Counted from the stretch's first letter, positions 14,661 to 22,219 are shown. The stretch: DNA of 32,428 nt from a virus (IMGVR_UViG_3300042924_005081:1-32428), one strand, 5' to 3'. Notes: a model not told the origin generated them from the letters alone. Made by a program: numbers and translations.

Positions 14661-14945
14661 TTAGGCGTTTTGCAAATACATCGCCCGGTATTTTTCCAAC
14701 CGTGCGGGAATTGTTTTTGCGCGTTCGACCCAAAAGCCCGAATTGGCGGCGACTTTATTAAGGTTGCCGAGCATCGCAGTAATTGCATCGGCCTTGGCTT
14801 GAAGCTCGATGATTGCGTGCGGTGCTTGGCGGCGAATTTCTTCAGCCGTTCCGCCCGTGACCCAATCCATCGTGTAACGGAAAGAATCGAGAGCGTTAAG
14901 CAGTTCGGTTTTGGTGGTCTTGCGTTTGGTGTTCTGTGTTCTCAT
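14661..14945 (-). CDS. Hypothetical island protein (94 aa)
   Basis: MRTQNTKRKTTKTELLNALD, a basic start then helices (HAIIELQAKADAITAMLGNL, ARLEKYRAMYLQ-like end). It shares the first six residues (MRTQNT) with the 114-residue island protein, because both genes begin with the same repeated DNA element. The rest is unrelated. First gene of the island, 10 nt from the -10 box of its promoter. No family recognised. Confidence 0.75.
   Translation of the reverse strand: MRTQNTKRKTTKTELLNALDSFRYTMDWVTGGTAEEIRRQAPHAIIELQAKADAITAMLGNLNKVAANSGFWVERAKTIPARLEKYRAMYLQNA
14931..14941 (-). repeat. Start-associated element, copy inside codons 2-5
   Basis: Exact GAACACAGAAC on the minus strand, one base after the ATG at 14945. 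Together with the 12643 copy it forms the shared start TAATGAGAACACAGAACAC. Confidence 0.88.
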
Positions 14946-14954
14946 TACCCCGAC

Positions 14955-14983
14955 AAGTTAAGACAAGCGCTTGTCTTTGTAAA
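14955..14983 (-). promoter_or_regulatory. Promoter with perfect palindromic operator (island promoter 1)
   Basis: Minus strand: -35 TTTACA (14983-14978), 17-bp spacer, -10 TAACTT (14960-14955). The spacer contains the perfect 14-bp palindrome GACAAGCGCTTGTC (14975-14962). An A-rich stretch lies upstream, and the whole block is related to that at 12667-12760. Binding of a repressor here would block RNA polymerase directly. Confidence 0.78.
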
Positions 14984-15045
14984 GGGAAAAGTTTCACCCT
15001 TTTTCATCTTTTTTTCCACCTCCTACCCCCTTGAAAATAGAGGGT

Positions 15046-16827
15046 TTACGGGGTCACTTCTTCTGACGGGGCCGCGCCCGCGTCGAAATTTCCCCGGAGA
15101 ATTTGCCAACTTACCACGGCCAGCTTGCAGCAATCGCCGTAGTGATCGTTCGGCAACTTCTTCCACGTTTGTAACGTCCCGCCCGCCGTGCGCTTCGTCA
15201 TGAGTTGCTGCCCGCTGAGTCCCGCGATGAGCGAGTCGGGTGCATCAATCGGTAAACGGAAAAGCGGAACGCGGCGGCGATTGATTCGCCAATCATAGAA
15301 CTCCGTCTTGAGTGTTTGGTCGATGTAGGTGTAAAGCCCCAAGCCTTCGGGCTGTTGCAAGCGAGTGTATCGCACCGGGTCTTTGCCGAAGGCTGCGTCA
15401 CTTCCCTTGCTCGGCCACAGCACGGGGGCCGTGGCATAGCACACGTTGTAAACTCGCTCGGTGAGGTATCCACTATCGACAAGCCCACGCTGAATGAAAA
15501 CCGCATTGCCCGCCGCGTCGAGGTAACGAAGGCGCGCGGGGTTATCTTCCTGCACGAAGGCAATAAGGTCTTCGGGCGACAAAACCGTGCCGCAATCAAT
15601 CGGGGTAATTTCTCCCGTGATGCTGATCGCGGAAACAACCCAATGCGTCTGATTTTGTCCGGGGTCAGCGCCGAGGAATAAATAAGCCAAGCGATCCCCG
15701 GAACAATGCGGCGGGATCTTTTGCCACTCGCACGAAACGTCCCGGCATTGCCTTACTTTTTCCTCGCGCACGTTTACGTCGATCGGCGCGTAAGGAATCG
15801 CCAGCGTTGAGTTGTTGAAGTCCTGCAAATCGGCGGGCGTATCCTTCCCCTGCAAAAACTTTGCCGCCAGTTCGCCAAAGCCGCAGGATCGCCACGGCGC
15901 ATAAAGCGAGTTGAGGTGATAGCTGCGGCGTCCCGCAGAGGCGGCAGGATTCGTTGCGCGCCATTCCCCTTCGCGGAGCATCTTGGTTTTGTGGCCGTCC
16001 GTGATCTTGCCTTGGCAAGCCGCGCACTCGTAGTAAGCCGAAGCGCGCACAGCGTCCTCGTTCCATTTGCCGTCGATCTTGGCTTCCTTGTCCCATTTGA
16101 CCTGTGAAAACTCAAGCCGTTGCTTGTCGCCGCAATGCGGGCACGGGACGTAGTAATACCGCTGATCGCCCGATTGAAATGCCGTCCAAATTTCGCCGTC
16201 TGGCGTGGTCGGCGTTGAAGTCTTGACCCGTAGCGCGTTCGTGTAGCTCTTGGTGCGGTTCTCGGCCAAGGCTACGGCAGAGGATTCCTTTTCCGTGGCC
16301 TCGGCAAACTTGTCCGTTTCGTCCATGACCAACAACCCGGCAGGACGCGAAGCCAGATTTGAGGGCGAGTTAGACCCGACGAAGGTCAGCGTGGCGTCTT
16401 TGAATTGCTGCTCCAGCGTCTTGTAGCGATGCGTGTTGTGCGGCTTGAGCGCGGCCAATGGGCGGCAGTCATCAACCATCGGCTGCCAACGATTCTCGGA
16501 GAATGAGCGCGCCATGCTTTCCGTGGGCATGACCCAAAGGGTAGGGAAAGGATTGTTGCTCATGCGCCATGCTGTTCCGATCATGACAATGGTCGTTTTG
16601 CTGGTCTGGGTTCCAAAGCAAAGCGCAAGGTCGGTTACTCGCGGATCGCTGAAACATTCCAACGGCTCGCGGACGTAAGGGGTGAGCAGGGTTGAATACG
16701 GCCCCGGCGTCTCGGTCTGACGGCGGGACAGCACGATCTCGTCCTCTGCCCATTGCCAGACGCTGCGCGTGTCGATGGGTGCGAACACATCGCGCAGGCT
16801 GCGGTCAAGTTGTGCGGTGAGCGTCAT
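15046..16827 (-). CDS. terL: Terminase large subunit, GpA-type
   Basis: 593 residues. N-terminal ATPase: Walker A-like GTQTSKTT (72-79), Walker B LLVMDE (165-170). A Cys-rich zinc-binding pair follows (CPHCG and CAACQ, about residues 229-270), as in the lambda gpA family, then the nuclease domain with GADPGQNQTHWVV (acidic metal site) at about 390-405. It packages DNA into proheads together with the small terminase. The ATG lies within the 3' end of a small upstream gene (23-nt overlap). The accessory island follows it instead of the portal. Confidence 0.95.
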   Translation of the reverse strand: MTLTAQLDRSLRDVFAPIDTRSVWQWAEDEIVLSRRQTETPGPYSTLLTPYVREPLECFSDPRVTDLALCFGTQTSKTTIVMIGTAWRMSNNPFPTLWVMPTESMARSFSENRWQPMVDDCRPLAALKPHNTHRYKTLEQQFKDATLTFVGSNSPSNLASRPAGLLVMDETDKFAEATEKESSAVALAENRTKSYTNALRVKTSTPTTPDGEIWTAFQSGDQRYYYVPCPHCGDKQRLEFSQVKWDKEAKIDGKWNEDAVRASAYYECAACQGKITDGHKTKMLREGEWRATNPAASAGRRSYHLNSLYAPWRSCGFGELAAKFLQGKDTPADLQDFNNSTLAIPYAPIDVNVREEKVRQCRDVSCEWQKIPPHCSGDRLAYLFLGADPGQNQTHWVVSAISITGEITPIDCGTVLSPEDLIAFVQEDNPARLRYLDAAGNAVFIQRGLVDSGYLTERVYNVCYATAPVLWPSKGSDAAFGKDPVRYTRLQQPEGLGLYTYIDQTLKTEFYDWRINRRRVPLFRLPIDAPDSLIAGLSGQQLMTKRTAGGTLQTWKKLPNDHYGDCCKLAVVSWQILRGNFDAGAAPSEEVTP

Positions 16828-16957
16828 GGCTTAACAAATCGCGCAGTGCGTTGCGCTGGCGTTCCAGTTCGCGCGCAAAGTCGGCGTCAACCACTTCGCC
16901 GCCTTGCCCGGCAAAAGGTTCAAAAGCAACGGCATCAGTGTCGGGCGTGTCCGTCAT
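16805..16957 (-). CDS. Small acidic protein upstream of terL (50 aa)
   Basis: MTDTPDTDAVAFEPFAGQGG, then a helix (ADFARELERQRNALRDLLSH). The ATG overlaps the stop of the Mom-like gene (ATGA), and the frame overlaps the terL start by 23 nt, so it is locked into the packaging operon. Acidic N-terminus and a single helix suggest a small partner of terminase or of the modification proteins. Family not recognised. Confidence 0.65.
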   Translation of the reverse strand: MTDTPDTDAVAFEPFAGQGGEVVDADFARELERQRNALRDLLSHDAHRTT

Positions 16958-17646
16958 GTCGCTTGAGAGTGGAGCGCCAGGGTCGGTGTCGAGCCGCCCT
17001 CTCCGGGATGGAATCCCGGCGTGTCCTTGGTGTCACTTCTGGCGCGTTTTGGGTATGGCCGCGCGAGCGGCAAAATCTTGCTTCGCATTTCAGTGTCAAA
17101 CGGCATGAGGTAACGATGTTTTCCGGGCATTAACACGGCAGTCGCTCTTGGGTCAATTTGCCGGGCTCCGCTCAAGTTTTGCACGTAGCCCGCTGATCCA
17201 ATAGTGCGCGGATGCGTCATCTTGCCTTTGATTTTGTAAAACGTGGCGGGTTGTCCGCTTCCGGTATATATCCAGTTGCCAGCTTGATAAATGCCTCCGT
17301 GATGACCTTGCGATTGATCCGCGAATGACACTACCAGCCGCAAACGCGGGTTGCTTTTCTTTAGAAATTTTATGGACAGCGCAACAATCCGCGACACCGG
17401 GGCGATGTGTCGCGTAAGGGCTACCCGCACCAATTCACAGCACGCGTCTTGGTTTAGTCCGTATGGTTTTCCAAGGTTTGGTGTTGCGCCTCTGGCAAAT
17501 AAAACTGCGCCAATAAATTTATCATTTTCCCACGCCCCCACTTTGACCAGTTTCCCCGCTGGTAAGCATTTGCTGTAATGCCAATTCAGCACTGCATACT
17601 TTGCAGCTTCATGTGTCGCCCAATCAACGCGCAAAATTGACTTCAT
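16954..17646 (-). CDS. mom: Mom-type adenine modification protein (copy 2)
   Basis: 230 residues. It contains the features I recognise from phage Mu Mom-like proteins: VDWATHEAAKYAVLNWHYSK (7-26), then LPAGKLVKVGAWENDKFIGA, LFARGA, CELVRVALTRHIAPVSRIVA, FLKK, VVSFADQSQGHHGGIYQAGN and WIYTG. Mom proteins (GNAT-like fold) convert adenine in DNA to N6-carbamoylmethyl-adenine and so block restriction enzymes. It is about 60% identical, by eye, to the gene just upstream, with a different C-terminal tail (SDTKDTPGFHPGEGGS). ATGA overlap with both neighbours. Confidence 0.88.
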   Translation of the reverse strand: MKSILRVDWATHEAAKYAVLNWHYSKCLPAGKLVKVGAWENDKFIGAVLFARGATPNLGKPYGLNQDACCELVRVALTRHIAPVSRIVALSIKFLKKSNPRLRLVVSFADQSQGHHGGIYQAGNWIYTGSGQPATFYKIKGKMTHPRTIGSAGYVQNLSGARQIDPRATAVLMPGKHRYLMPFDTEMRSKILPLARPYPKRARSDTKDTPGFHPGEGGSTPTLALHSQAT

Positions 17647-18275
17647 GCTGTGGCGTCTTTTTTAGGATACGGCTTTTGCAATGGCGCAACGCGCTTTCGC
17701 ATTTCAGCGCACAAGGGCATGAGGTAAATGTGCTTCCACTCAACCGGGGCCCAATCAACGCGAAGCCCCGTCTTTGCTGCGATGATTTGAGGTGATGCTG
17801 TTCCCCATTTTGCGTGTGCGCTTCGCTTGTGTGTAAAGACGCCGTTGACAATAAGCTCACGCTGCGCCTGTGATCTGCCAGCGTATGTCCAGTTGCCAGC
17901 TTGATAAATTCCCCCGTGGTGGCCTTGCTTGGGGTCTGCATAACTTACAATGAGGCGAAGACCGTCACTCATGCGCTTCAGAAACTTTATTGCGAGCGCA
18001 ACAATCCGTGACACCGGGGCCGCGTGCTTACATAGGGCAACGCGCACAAGCTCGGCGGCCTGATCTTGGCGCAGCCCGTAGGCTTGTGCCATGCGGTTGT
18101 TTGCGCCCCGTCCAAACAGAACAGCGCCGATAAACTTGCCGTTTTCCCACGCACCAACTTTTACCAATTTGCCAGCTGGTAAGCATTCGCTGTAATGCCA
18201 ATGCTCACACGCATAGCGCGCAGCGTCATGCGTTGCCCAATCAATCTTGAGGTCACATTTGCTCACGGGCATCAA
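17643..18275 (-). CDS. mom: Mom-type adenine modification protein (copy 1)
   Basis: 210 residues, tandem paralogue of the next gene. Shared segments include WHYSECLPAGKLVKVGAWEN, AVLFGRGA, AELVRVALCKHAAPVSRIVA, IKFLKR, VSYADPKQGHHGGIYQAGNW and the C-terminal YLMPLCAEMRKRVAPLQKPY. The region after about residue 140 differs strongly between the two, which could give different sequence preference. It overlaps the ParB-like gene by 23 nt and the second Mom gene by ATGA. Two adjacent starts (ATG ATG at 18275). Confidence 0.88.
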   Translation of the reverse strand: MMPVSKCDLKIDWATHDAARYACEHWHYSECLPAGKLVKVGAWENGKFIGAVLFGRGANNRMAQAYGLRQDQAAELVRVALCKHAAPVSRIVALAIKFLKRMSDGLRLIVSYADPKQGHHGGIYQAGNWTYAGRSQAQRELIVNGVFTHKRSAHAKWGTASPQIIAAKTGLRVDWAPVEWKHIYLMPLCAEMRKRVAPLQKPYPKKDATA

Positions 18276-18765
18276 ACTCTTGCGCGCAGTGCGGACACTT
18301 TACCATTTTGGGTTCCAACTGATCGAGCTTGCCTTGGTCATTTTCGGTTCCTGGCTGAAAGTCGATAGCCGCGCCGACACCAAGATCAGCAAGCGCGTTG
18401 TCATCAAAGCCCACGGCATCAAGCCCAATCCCTTCCGCCGCCAGCCCCTCAAGCTCCGCGCTCAATAGCTCGGCGTCCCACTCGGCTAGTTCGGCCATGC
18501 GGTTAATGCTAATCCGCAGCGCCTTGATGTCGGCCTCACTTAAATCGTCGCACAGCACGACTGGAACCTCCTTCATGCCGAGATGCTTCGCCGCCTTCAC
18601 GCGCAGATGCCCGTCAATCAGCGAGCCGTCAGACTTTGCCAAGACCGGGACGCGAAAGCCGAAGCGTTTGATGGCAGAAGCTACGGCCTCGACGGCGTGA
18701 TCGTTCTTTCGCGGGTTGCCCGCGTAGGCAATGAGTTTAGTCAGTGGCAGTGTTACGGTTTTCAT
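18253..18765 (-). CDS. ParB/Srx-domain protein with C-terminal Cys-pair motif
   Basis: 170 residues from ATG at 18765. It has the ParB-N fold signature: MKTVTLPLTKLIAYAGNPRK, then VEAVASAIKRFGFRVPVLAK, the DG-H motif LIDGHLRVKAAKHLGMKEV, PVVLCDDLSEADIKALRISI and NRMAELAEWD. The C-terminus ends with CPHCAQEF, one half of a zinc-ribbon-like motif. In phages such proteins often sit next to DNA-modifying enzymes or terminases and bind or nick DNA. It overlaps the small-terminase gene (29 nt) and the first Mom gene. Confidence 0.85.
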   Translation of the reverse strand: MKTVTLPLTKLIAYAGNPRKNDHAVEAVASAIKRFGFRVPVLAKSDGSLIDGHLRVKAAKHLGMKEVPVVLCDDLSEADIKALRISINRMAELAEWDAELLSAELEGLAAEGIGLDAVGFDDNALADLGVGAAIDFQPGTENDQGKLDQLEPKMVKCPHCAQEFDAREQM

Positions 18766-19390
18766 TTGGTCGGTTGGTTTCTTTAAAAAGCATTCTGATC
18801 CAGTTCTCCATGATCCCTTGAGCGTGGATCGGATCGTTCGGGTTAAGTTGCGCCGAGAGGGATGCGGGAGCGGCCACCAGCTTTTGCCGCAGATCGCTAA
18901 AGACTTGCCGATATGTCCGCTCGGCGTCCTCGACTTGCATCGTCTTGCCGTCCCGCTCCATAAGGTCACGAAGCTGTCGTTCATAGGCGACTTGCTTGGC
19001 GATGTATTGCTGATGCGTTTGCGCCCATCGGCGGGAGGCTTCGATATCCCCGGAGTGGTGCAGGCGCGCGACTTGGGCGGCGGCGTGTTTGCGTAGCTGC
19101 CTTTGCTCGTTTAGCGCCTCCCGGCAGTTGTCGGTATCGGTGAAGGTCTTGGTCGGTTCCGCGACGGGTTCGGCTTCGGCGGGTTCGGGAGCTTCTTCGT
19201 TCTCGGCGGAACTTTCTGCAGGAGTCGGGCTCGGTGCTGGCCGGGGTTGGCTCGCTATGCGGCTGCGACCATTGCGCTGATACCAAGATTGAGCGGCCTC
19301 AATGCTGTCAATGGGCATCCCGCGCTTGATGCACTTATGCGCCCCAGCCCCGGTAATTCCGAGGGCGGCAGCAAGAGCGCGGACAGTCAT
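18737..19390 (-). CDS. terS: Terminase small subunit candidate
   Basis: 217 residues. An N-terminal helix-turn-helix (VRALAAALGITGAGAHKCIK) resembles Nu1-type DNA recognition. A Pro/Ala/Glu-rich linker (about 50-85) follows, then a helical region (about 95-200) with TYRQVFSDLRQKLVAAPASL followed by SAQLNPNDPIHAQGIMENWI, a pattern I associate with phage small terminases. It recognises the packaging start and loads the large subunit. It is the first gene of the packaging operon, preceded by 180 nt without genes that hold repeated GTYAAC sites. Confidence 0.8.
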   Translation of the reverse strand: MTVRALAAALGITGAGAHKCIKRGMPIDSIEAAQSWYQRNGRSRIASQPRPAPSPTPAESSAENEEAPEPAEAEPVAEPTKTFTDTDNCREALNEQRQLRKHAAAQVARLHHSGDIEASRRWAQTHQQYIAKQVAYERQLRDLMERDGKTMQVEDAERTYRQVFSDLRQKLVAAPASLSAQLNPNDPIHAQGIMENWIRMLFKETNRPNENRNTATD

Positions 19391-19454
19391 GTCAACCTCG
19401 CCCGTGTCAACTTCGTGTTAACTTTTACAACGGCCAGTTAACACTCAAATTAAC
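19391..19454. repeat. Cluster of five GT(C/T)AAC-type sites before the small terminase gene
   Basis: Plus-strand GTCAAC at 19391 and 19406, GTTAAC at 19417 and 19437, ATTAAC at 19449, spaced 11-20 bp. All lie in the gene-free stretch before terS. Terminase small subunits often bind repeated sites near their own gene, so this is a candidate packaging or operator site. The rest of the 180-nt gap (19455-19571) shows only a GC-rich run and no gene. Confidence 0.55.
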
Positions 19455-19571
19455 ACCAAATGACGCCTAAACCCCGTTCCGTCCCCCGTTTTAAAAGATT
19501 CCTTACCGGGGGGGTGGGCCAAAACCCCATTTCCTCACGCCCAAATGCCCCTGTAAGGCGCTTTCCCTGCG

Positions 19572-19766
19572 TCAGCATGGCATCATGCCCTCCCGCTCCT
19601 TTTCCCGTCTCTTGCGGGCATCCTCGCGCATCACCTCATCAATCAAGGCGAGTGAGGCAATCCCTTTGAGCGCCTTCAAGACCTTTGACCTTTGCCGCGA
19701 TCCCCTGCCTTCCGAGTCGCCGCGGTAGATGTGACCCACGCCACCCGTCTTGTAAGCCTCGCTCAT
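19572..19766 (-). CDS. Small basic protein (64 aa)
   Basis: MSEAYKTGGVGHIYRGDSEG, then a helical basic part (KVLKALKGIASLALIDEVMR) and a Arg/Lys/Glu-rich tail. Not recognised. It begins within an ATGA overlap with the upstream gene, so it belongs to the early transcript; it is the last early gene before the packaging operon. Charged, soluble, no membrane segment. Confidence 0.65.
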   Translation of the reverse strand: MSEAYKTGGVGHIYRGDSEGRGSRQRSKVLKALKGIASLALIDEVMREDARKRREKEREGMMPC

Positions 19767-20008
19767 TCCTTCCCCTCCGTAGGCCAGACGCTGGTGTGAT
19801 GGTATCCGTCACAATGCTCGCATCGGTAAATAAAGTATTCGGGCGTCCTTTGCTTTGCGTCTCTCCATGTCTCATAGCGTCTCTTGTTGACGCATCCCCG
19901 CCGCAGGCTGTAGTCGCGCGCCCGGTTCATAACGGTTGATCTCCCCTCAAAGCGCATCGCCCATCCTTCCCGCAGCGCAAGGATCTTTGCCGTTAGCGTC
20001 TCGCTCAC
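19763..20008 (-). CDS. Small protein with zinc-finger-like CxxC (81 aa)
   Basis: Starts at GTG 20008, overlapping the upstream TGA (GTGA); ATGs at codons 17 and 26 are alternatives. Body: TLTAKILALREGW, a basic region, then YRCEHCDGYHHTSVW, a Cys-x-x-Cys followed by His-His that could bind zinc. Short proteins of this kind in phages are often annotated as zinc-binding adaptors. Coupled to both neighbours. Confidence 0.65.
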   Translation of the reverse strand: MSETLTAKILALREGWAMRFEGRSTVMNRARDYSLRRGCVNKRRYETWRDAKQRTPEYFIYRCEHCDGYHHTSVWPTEGKE

Positions 20009-20193
20009 TTCCCTGCCCTCCGATACTCCCGCACATCCCGCCCCAATAACCACCGCAAGCACTCGCCCCCATTGCCTACGTCCTCGACCTCGACGCACAG
20101 GTCAGAGCATTTGCCGTTATCTTGGAGCGCGTTCATGACAAGGCGCGGGTCAAGGTTGTTGGCCGTGATCCAATGCATAAGCGTCTGGCTCAC
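20005..20193 (-). CDS. Small acidic Cys-containing protein (62 aa)
   Basis: VSQTLMHWITANNLDPRLVM from GTG at 20193 (GTGA overlap), then a Cys-containing stretch (NGKCSDLCVEVEDVGNGGEC) and a short basic end. Not recognised. Soluble. It lies in a tightly coupled run of small early genes. Confidence 0.6.
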   Translation of the reverse strand: MSQTLMHWITANNLDPRLVMNALQDNGKCSDLCVEVEDVGNGGECLRWLLGRDVREYRRAGK

Positions 20194-20711
20194 CACCGAT
20201 GCTCCGGTTGCATCTGCGCATCCTTCGGCCTTTCCAGCGTCAACGTCTCAAAGGGTCGCAGCGCCCCCCGGTATCTCCAATGCGGCCTGCCCTCTCCCGC
20301 GACCTTCCACTCGTCGCGCATAACCTCGTAGCCGTAAGCCCACCCCCTCACGGCAAAGCCCAACATTGCCTCGCAGACCACCAGAACATACCGCCGCGCG
20401 GGGTCATCATTGTCCCTCAGGATCAGCGAGCCGTTGAGGTGATGCGTTGACCGCACCTCGATGTCTTGCCCTACATCCGCCTGCTTGTGAAAAGTGTTGC
20501 AGCTTGGCAGATAAGCCCTGTCGAACTTCCTGCCGACAACAAGCTCGGCCAAGATGCCGTTGACGTTGCGCGTAAGAAACTCGGCAAGGTCGCTTTTGTA
20601 GGTCGTGCTGGCGTTGCACCCCAATGCGCTGCCCTCCAGATTCCGAAGCTCGGCCAACTTGACTGCTTCCAAGAGCGTAATGAGGCGAAACGGACGAAGG
20701 GTTTCGCTCAC
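20190..20711 (-). CDS. Putative PD-(D/E)XK-like nuclease-fold protein
   Basis: 173 residues from GTG at 20711 (GTGA overlap). A helix with Glu55 (NGILAELVVGRKFDRAY) is followed by D83-I-E85-V-R87 (QDIEVRST), the spacing of a PD-(D/E)XK nuclease, but with Arg where Lys is usual. So catalysis may be altered, or the fold may be used without cutting. The C-terminal part has Tyr/Trp-rich strands (YVLVVCEAML, GWAYGYEVMRDEW). Exact family unknown. Confidence 0.6.
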   Translation of the reverse strand: MSETLRPFRLITLLEAVKLAELRNLEGSALGCNASTTYKSDLAEFLTRNVNGILAELVVGRKFDRAYLPSCNTFHKQADVGQDIEVRSTHHLNGSLILRDNDDPARRYVLVVCEAMLGFAVRGWAYGYEVMRDEWKVAGEGRPHWRYRGALRPFETLTLERPKDAQMQPEHRW

Positions 20712-21586
20712 GCCGCCTCCTTTTCCGAAAGCGCAAGTTTGCGGTTCAACTCTTGCGCTGTTGCCCGCAGCGTCTTAACTCTCGCCGCCGCGTTCGGGGC
20801 CATTGTGCTTTCCCAAGGTTTCTCCGGGTCAGGAATCCGATTCCGTCTGTCCGCTCGGATGCCCTCTATTTCGCGCGTAATGGCCTCCAGACGCTGTTTG
20901 ATTGCCCAAGGAGTCTCGGTCTTCCCGTTTGGCCCGTTGTGCGTCTTGGTGATGACGCCGCCCCGGCGACTTTTCATCTGCAAGGCGCGGGCGCTCATGT
21001 TCGCCTGCCATTTCGCAATCGGGTTGCCGCGATAGTCCGTCCATCGTCCATCCGGGGCGATGGGCCTGCTTTCGTTGTCGTGCCAGATTTCCTCGGCAAT
21101 CTCCCGCTCAATCCCTGCTTGCCTCCCCGTCTCTATAAATTCCTCCAAGGTGGGGGTCTGGAAAACCATATGGTTTCCATTTGGTTTGCATATAGGTGAA
21201 GAGGAAGAGGAAGAGGATGTATTAATAAGGTTAGTAGAAGAAGGGGCGGCGTCTTTCGTGGGCCTGCCTCCCTTTCTCCCGATTTCCCAAAGGCGGATAA
21301 TCTGCGCTTGGTGCTCGGCGTATCCGTGCAGCGACCACGTTCCATCCTCTGCCCCGTCCAGCCACGGCGCGGTGGAGTCGGTCATCGTCTGCCACAGCAA
21401 GGACTCGTCGCCCGGATATTCCATTACGGCGGCGAGCTTGGGCGGGTTAAGGACAAGGCCTGTGTATTGCCGCTTGATCTTGGCCTGCCCCCACAAGCGG
21501 AGCAGGCCCAAGACCGCCTCGGCCCCGCAAATGCGGTGCAGGCGCTTTGTTTTCCAGTGATCGCAGAAGCTTGGCTCAATCTTCAT
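20708..21586 (-). CDS. Putative phage replication initiation protein
   Basis: 292 residues from ATG at 21586 (ATGA overlap). The N-terminal domain (MKIEPSFCDHWKTKRLHRIC, VLGLLRLWGQAKIKRQYTG, WSLHGYAEHQAQIIRLWEIG) is a winged-helix-like region seen in phage replisome organisers. Then comes a Thr/Ser-rich linker (poly-Ser near residue 125-140) and a C-terminal region with IWHDNESRPIAPDGRWTDYR and WQANMSARALQ, a typical end for proteins recruiting helicase loaders. No helicase gene is seen nearby, so it would use the host helicase. Assignment by pattern, moderate. Confidence 0.65.
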   Translation of the reverse strand: MKIEPSFCDHWKTKRLHRICGAEAVLGLLRLWGQAKIKRQYTGLVLNPPKLAAVMEYPGDESLLWQTMTDSTAPWLDGAEDGTWSLHGYAEHQAQIIRLWEIGRKGGRPTKDAAPSSTNLINTSSSSSSSPICKPNGNHMVFQTPTLEEFIETGRQAGIEREIAEEIWHDNESRPIAPDGRWTDYRGNPIAKWQANMSARALQMKSRRGGVITKTHNGPNGKTETPWAIKQRLEAITREIEGIRADRRNRIPDPEKPWESTMAPNAAARVKTLRATAQELNRKLALSEKEAA

Positions 21587-21825
21587 AGCGAGTATTCGGC
21601 GATCCGCTTGCCGCTGGCCGTCTCGACCGTGCGCTCCACGATTGCCCAACCTTCCCGCCGCAACTCATGGACGCGCGCAGCCAGACGGAAGCATCCGAAT
21701 AGCTCCAGCGCGTCGAGCGGGGTAAGCCGATGACCCTCCTGCAAGAAACGCAGGATGCGGCCCGCTTGTGTCGGGCGCTTGTGCGTCTCGGCAGGCGCAA
21801 ACGTCAGTTCGGGTTGCCATGTCAC
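21583..21825 (-). CDS. Helix-turn-helix protein of the HTH_39 type
   Basis: 80 residues from GTG at 21825, which has GGGAGGG about 4 nt upstream and overlaps the upstream stop. Sequence THKRPTQAGRILRFLQEGHR, LTPLDALELFGCFRLAARVH, ELRREGWAI matches the short winged-HTH domain found in many phages (HTH_39-like). Likely a DNA-binding regulator or replication accessory, encoded just before the replication protein. Confidence 0.75.
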   Translation of the reverse strand: MTWQPELTFAPAETHKRPTQAGRILRFLQEGHRLTPLDALELFGCFRLAARVHELRREGWAIVERTVETASGKRIAEYSL

Positions 21826-22001
21826 GGTTCCCTCCCTCCTGCCCGCAGTTTTTCGGTTGCCTCGATCAGCGCGCGGCTGGTCGATTCCAGTTCCCACGCC
21901 AACCGCTCGCAATGCTCCTTGAGCCAATCCATGTGCGAGGCAATGCGTGTGTCATCCTCCGGGGCAAGGCCGTCACAGATGCGGCGTTGAGTTGCGTTCA
22001 T
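21822..22001 (-). CDS. Small hypothetical early protein (59 aa)
   Basis: MNATQRRICDGLAPEDDTRI followed by a helical region (MDWLKEHCERLAWELESTSR, ALIEATEKLRAG) of coiled-coil type. Overlaps both neighbours by 4 nt (ATGA and GTGA). Not recognised; likely a structural or partner peptide. Confidence 0.65.
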   Translation of the reverse strand: MNATQRRICDGLAPEDDTRIASHMDWLKEHCERLAWELESTSRALIEATEKLRAGGREP

Positions 22002-22219
22002 AACAGTTCAACCTCCTTTGCGGCTGTTTTGAGTGATTCCCTGCTTTTGCAGCGGCCTTCCAACTCGGCCATGAACTCCATGACCAAGCCGTCATTGCCG
22101 AGCCGATCCGTCAGCGTGTCGATCCATTGAAGCGCCCAAACCAAATCAAGCATAAGGTTGCTCAATTCAATGCAGGCCGTGACGATGGGATCGTTGTTGC
22201 TTTCTTGCGCGGTGGTCAT
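21998..22219 (-). CDS. Small hypothetical early protein (73 aa)
   Basis: From ATG at 22219 (MTTAQESNNDPIVTACIELS): a long amphipathic helix (NLMLDLVWALQWIDTLTDRL) and a second helix with charged residues. Coiled-coil-like, soluble. ATGA overlaps at both ends. Not recognised. Confidence 0.65.
   Translation of the reverse strand: MTTAQESNNDPIVTACIELSNLMLDLVWALQWIDTLTDRLGNDGLVMEFMAELEGRCKSRESLKTAAKEVELL

Noticed and set aside
18253-18984. Longer form of the ParB-like protein starting at 18984
   Set aside because: The extra 73 residues overlap the small terminase gene in another frame and are Arg/Ser-rich without family features; ATG at 18765 begins at the ParB domain.
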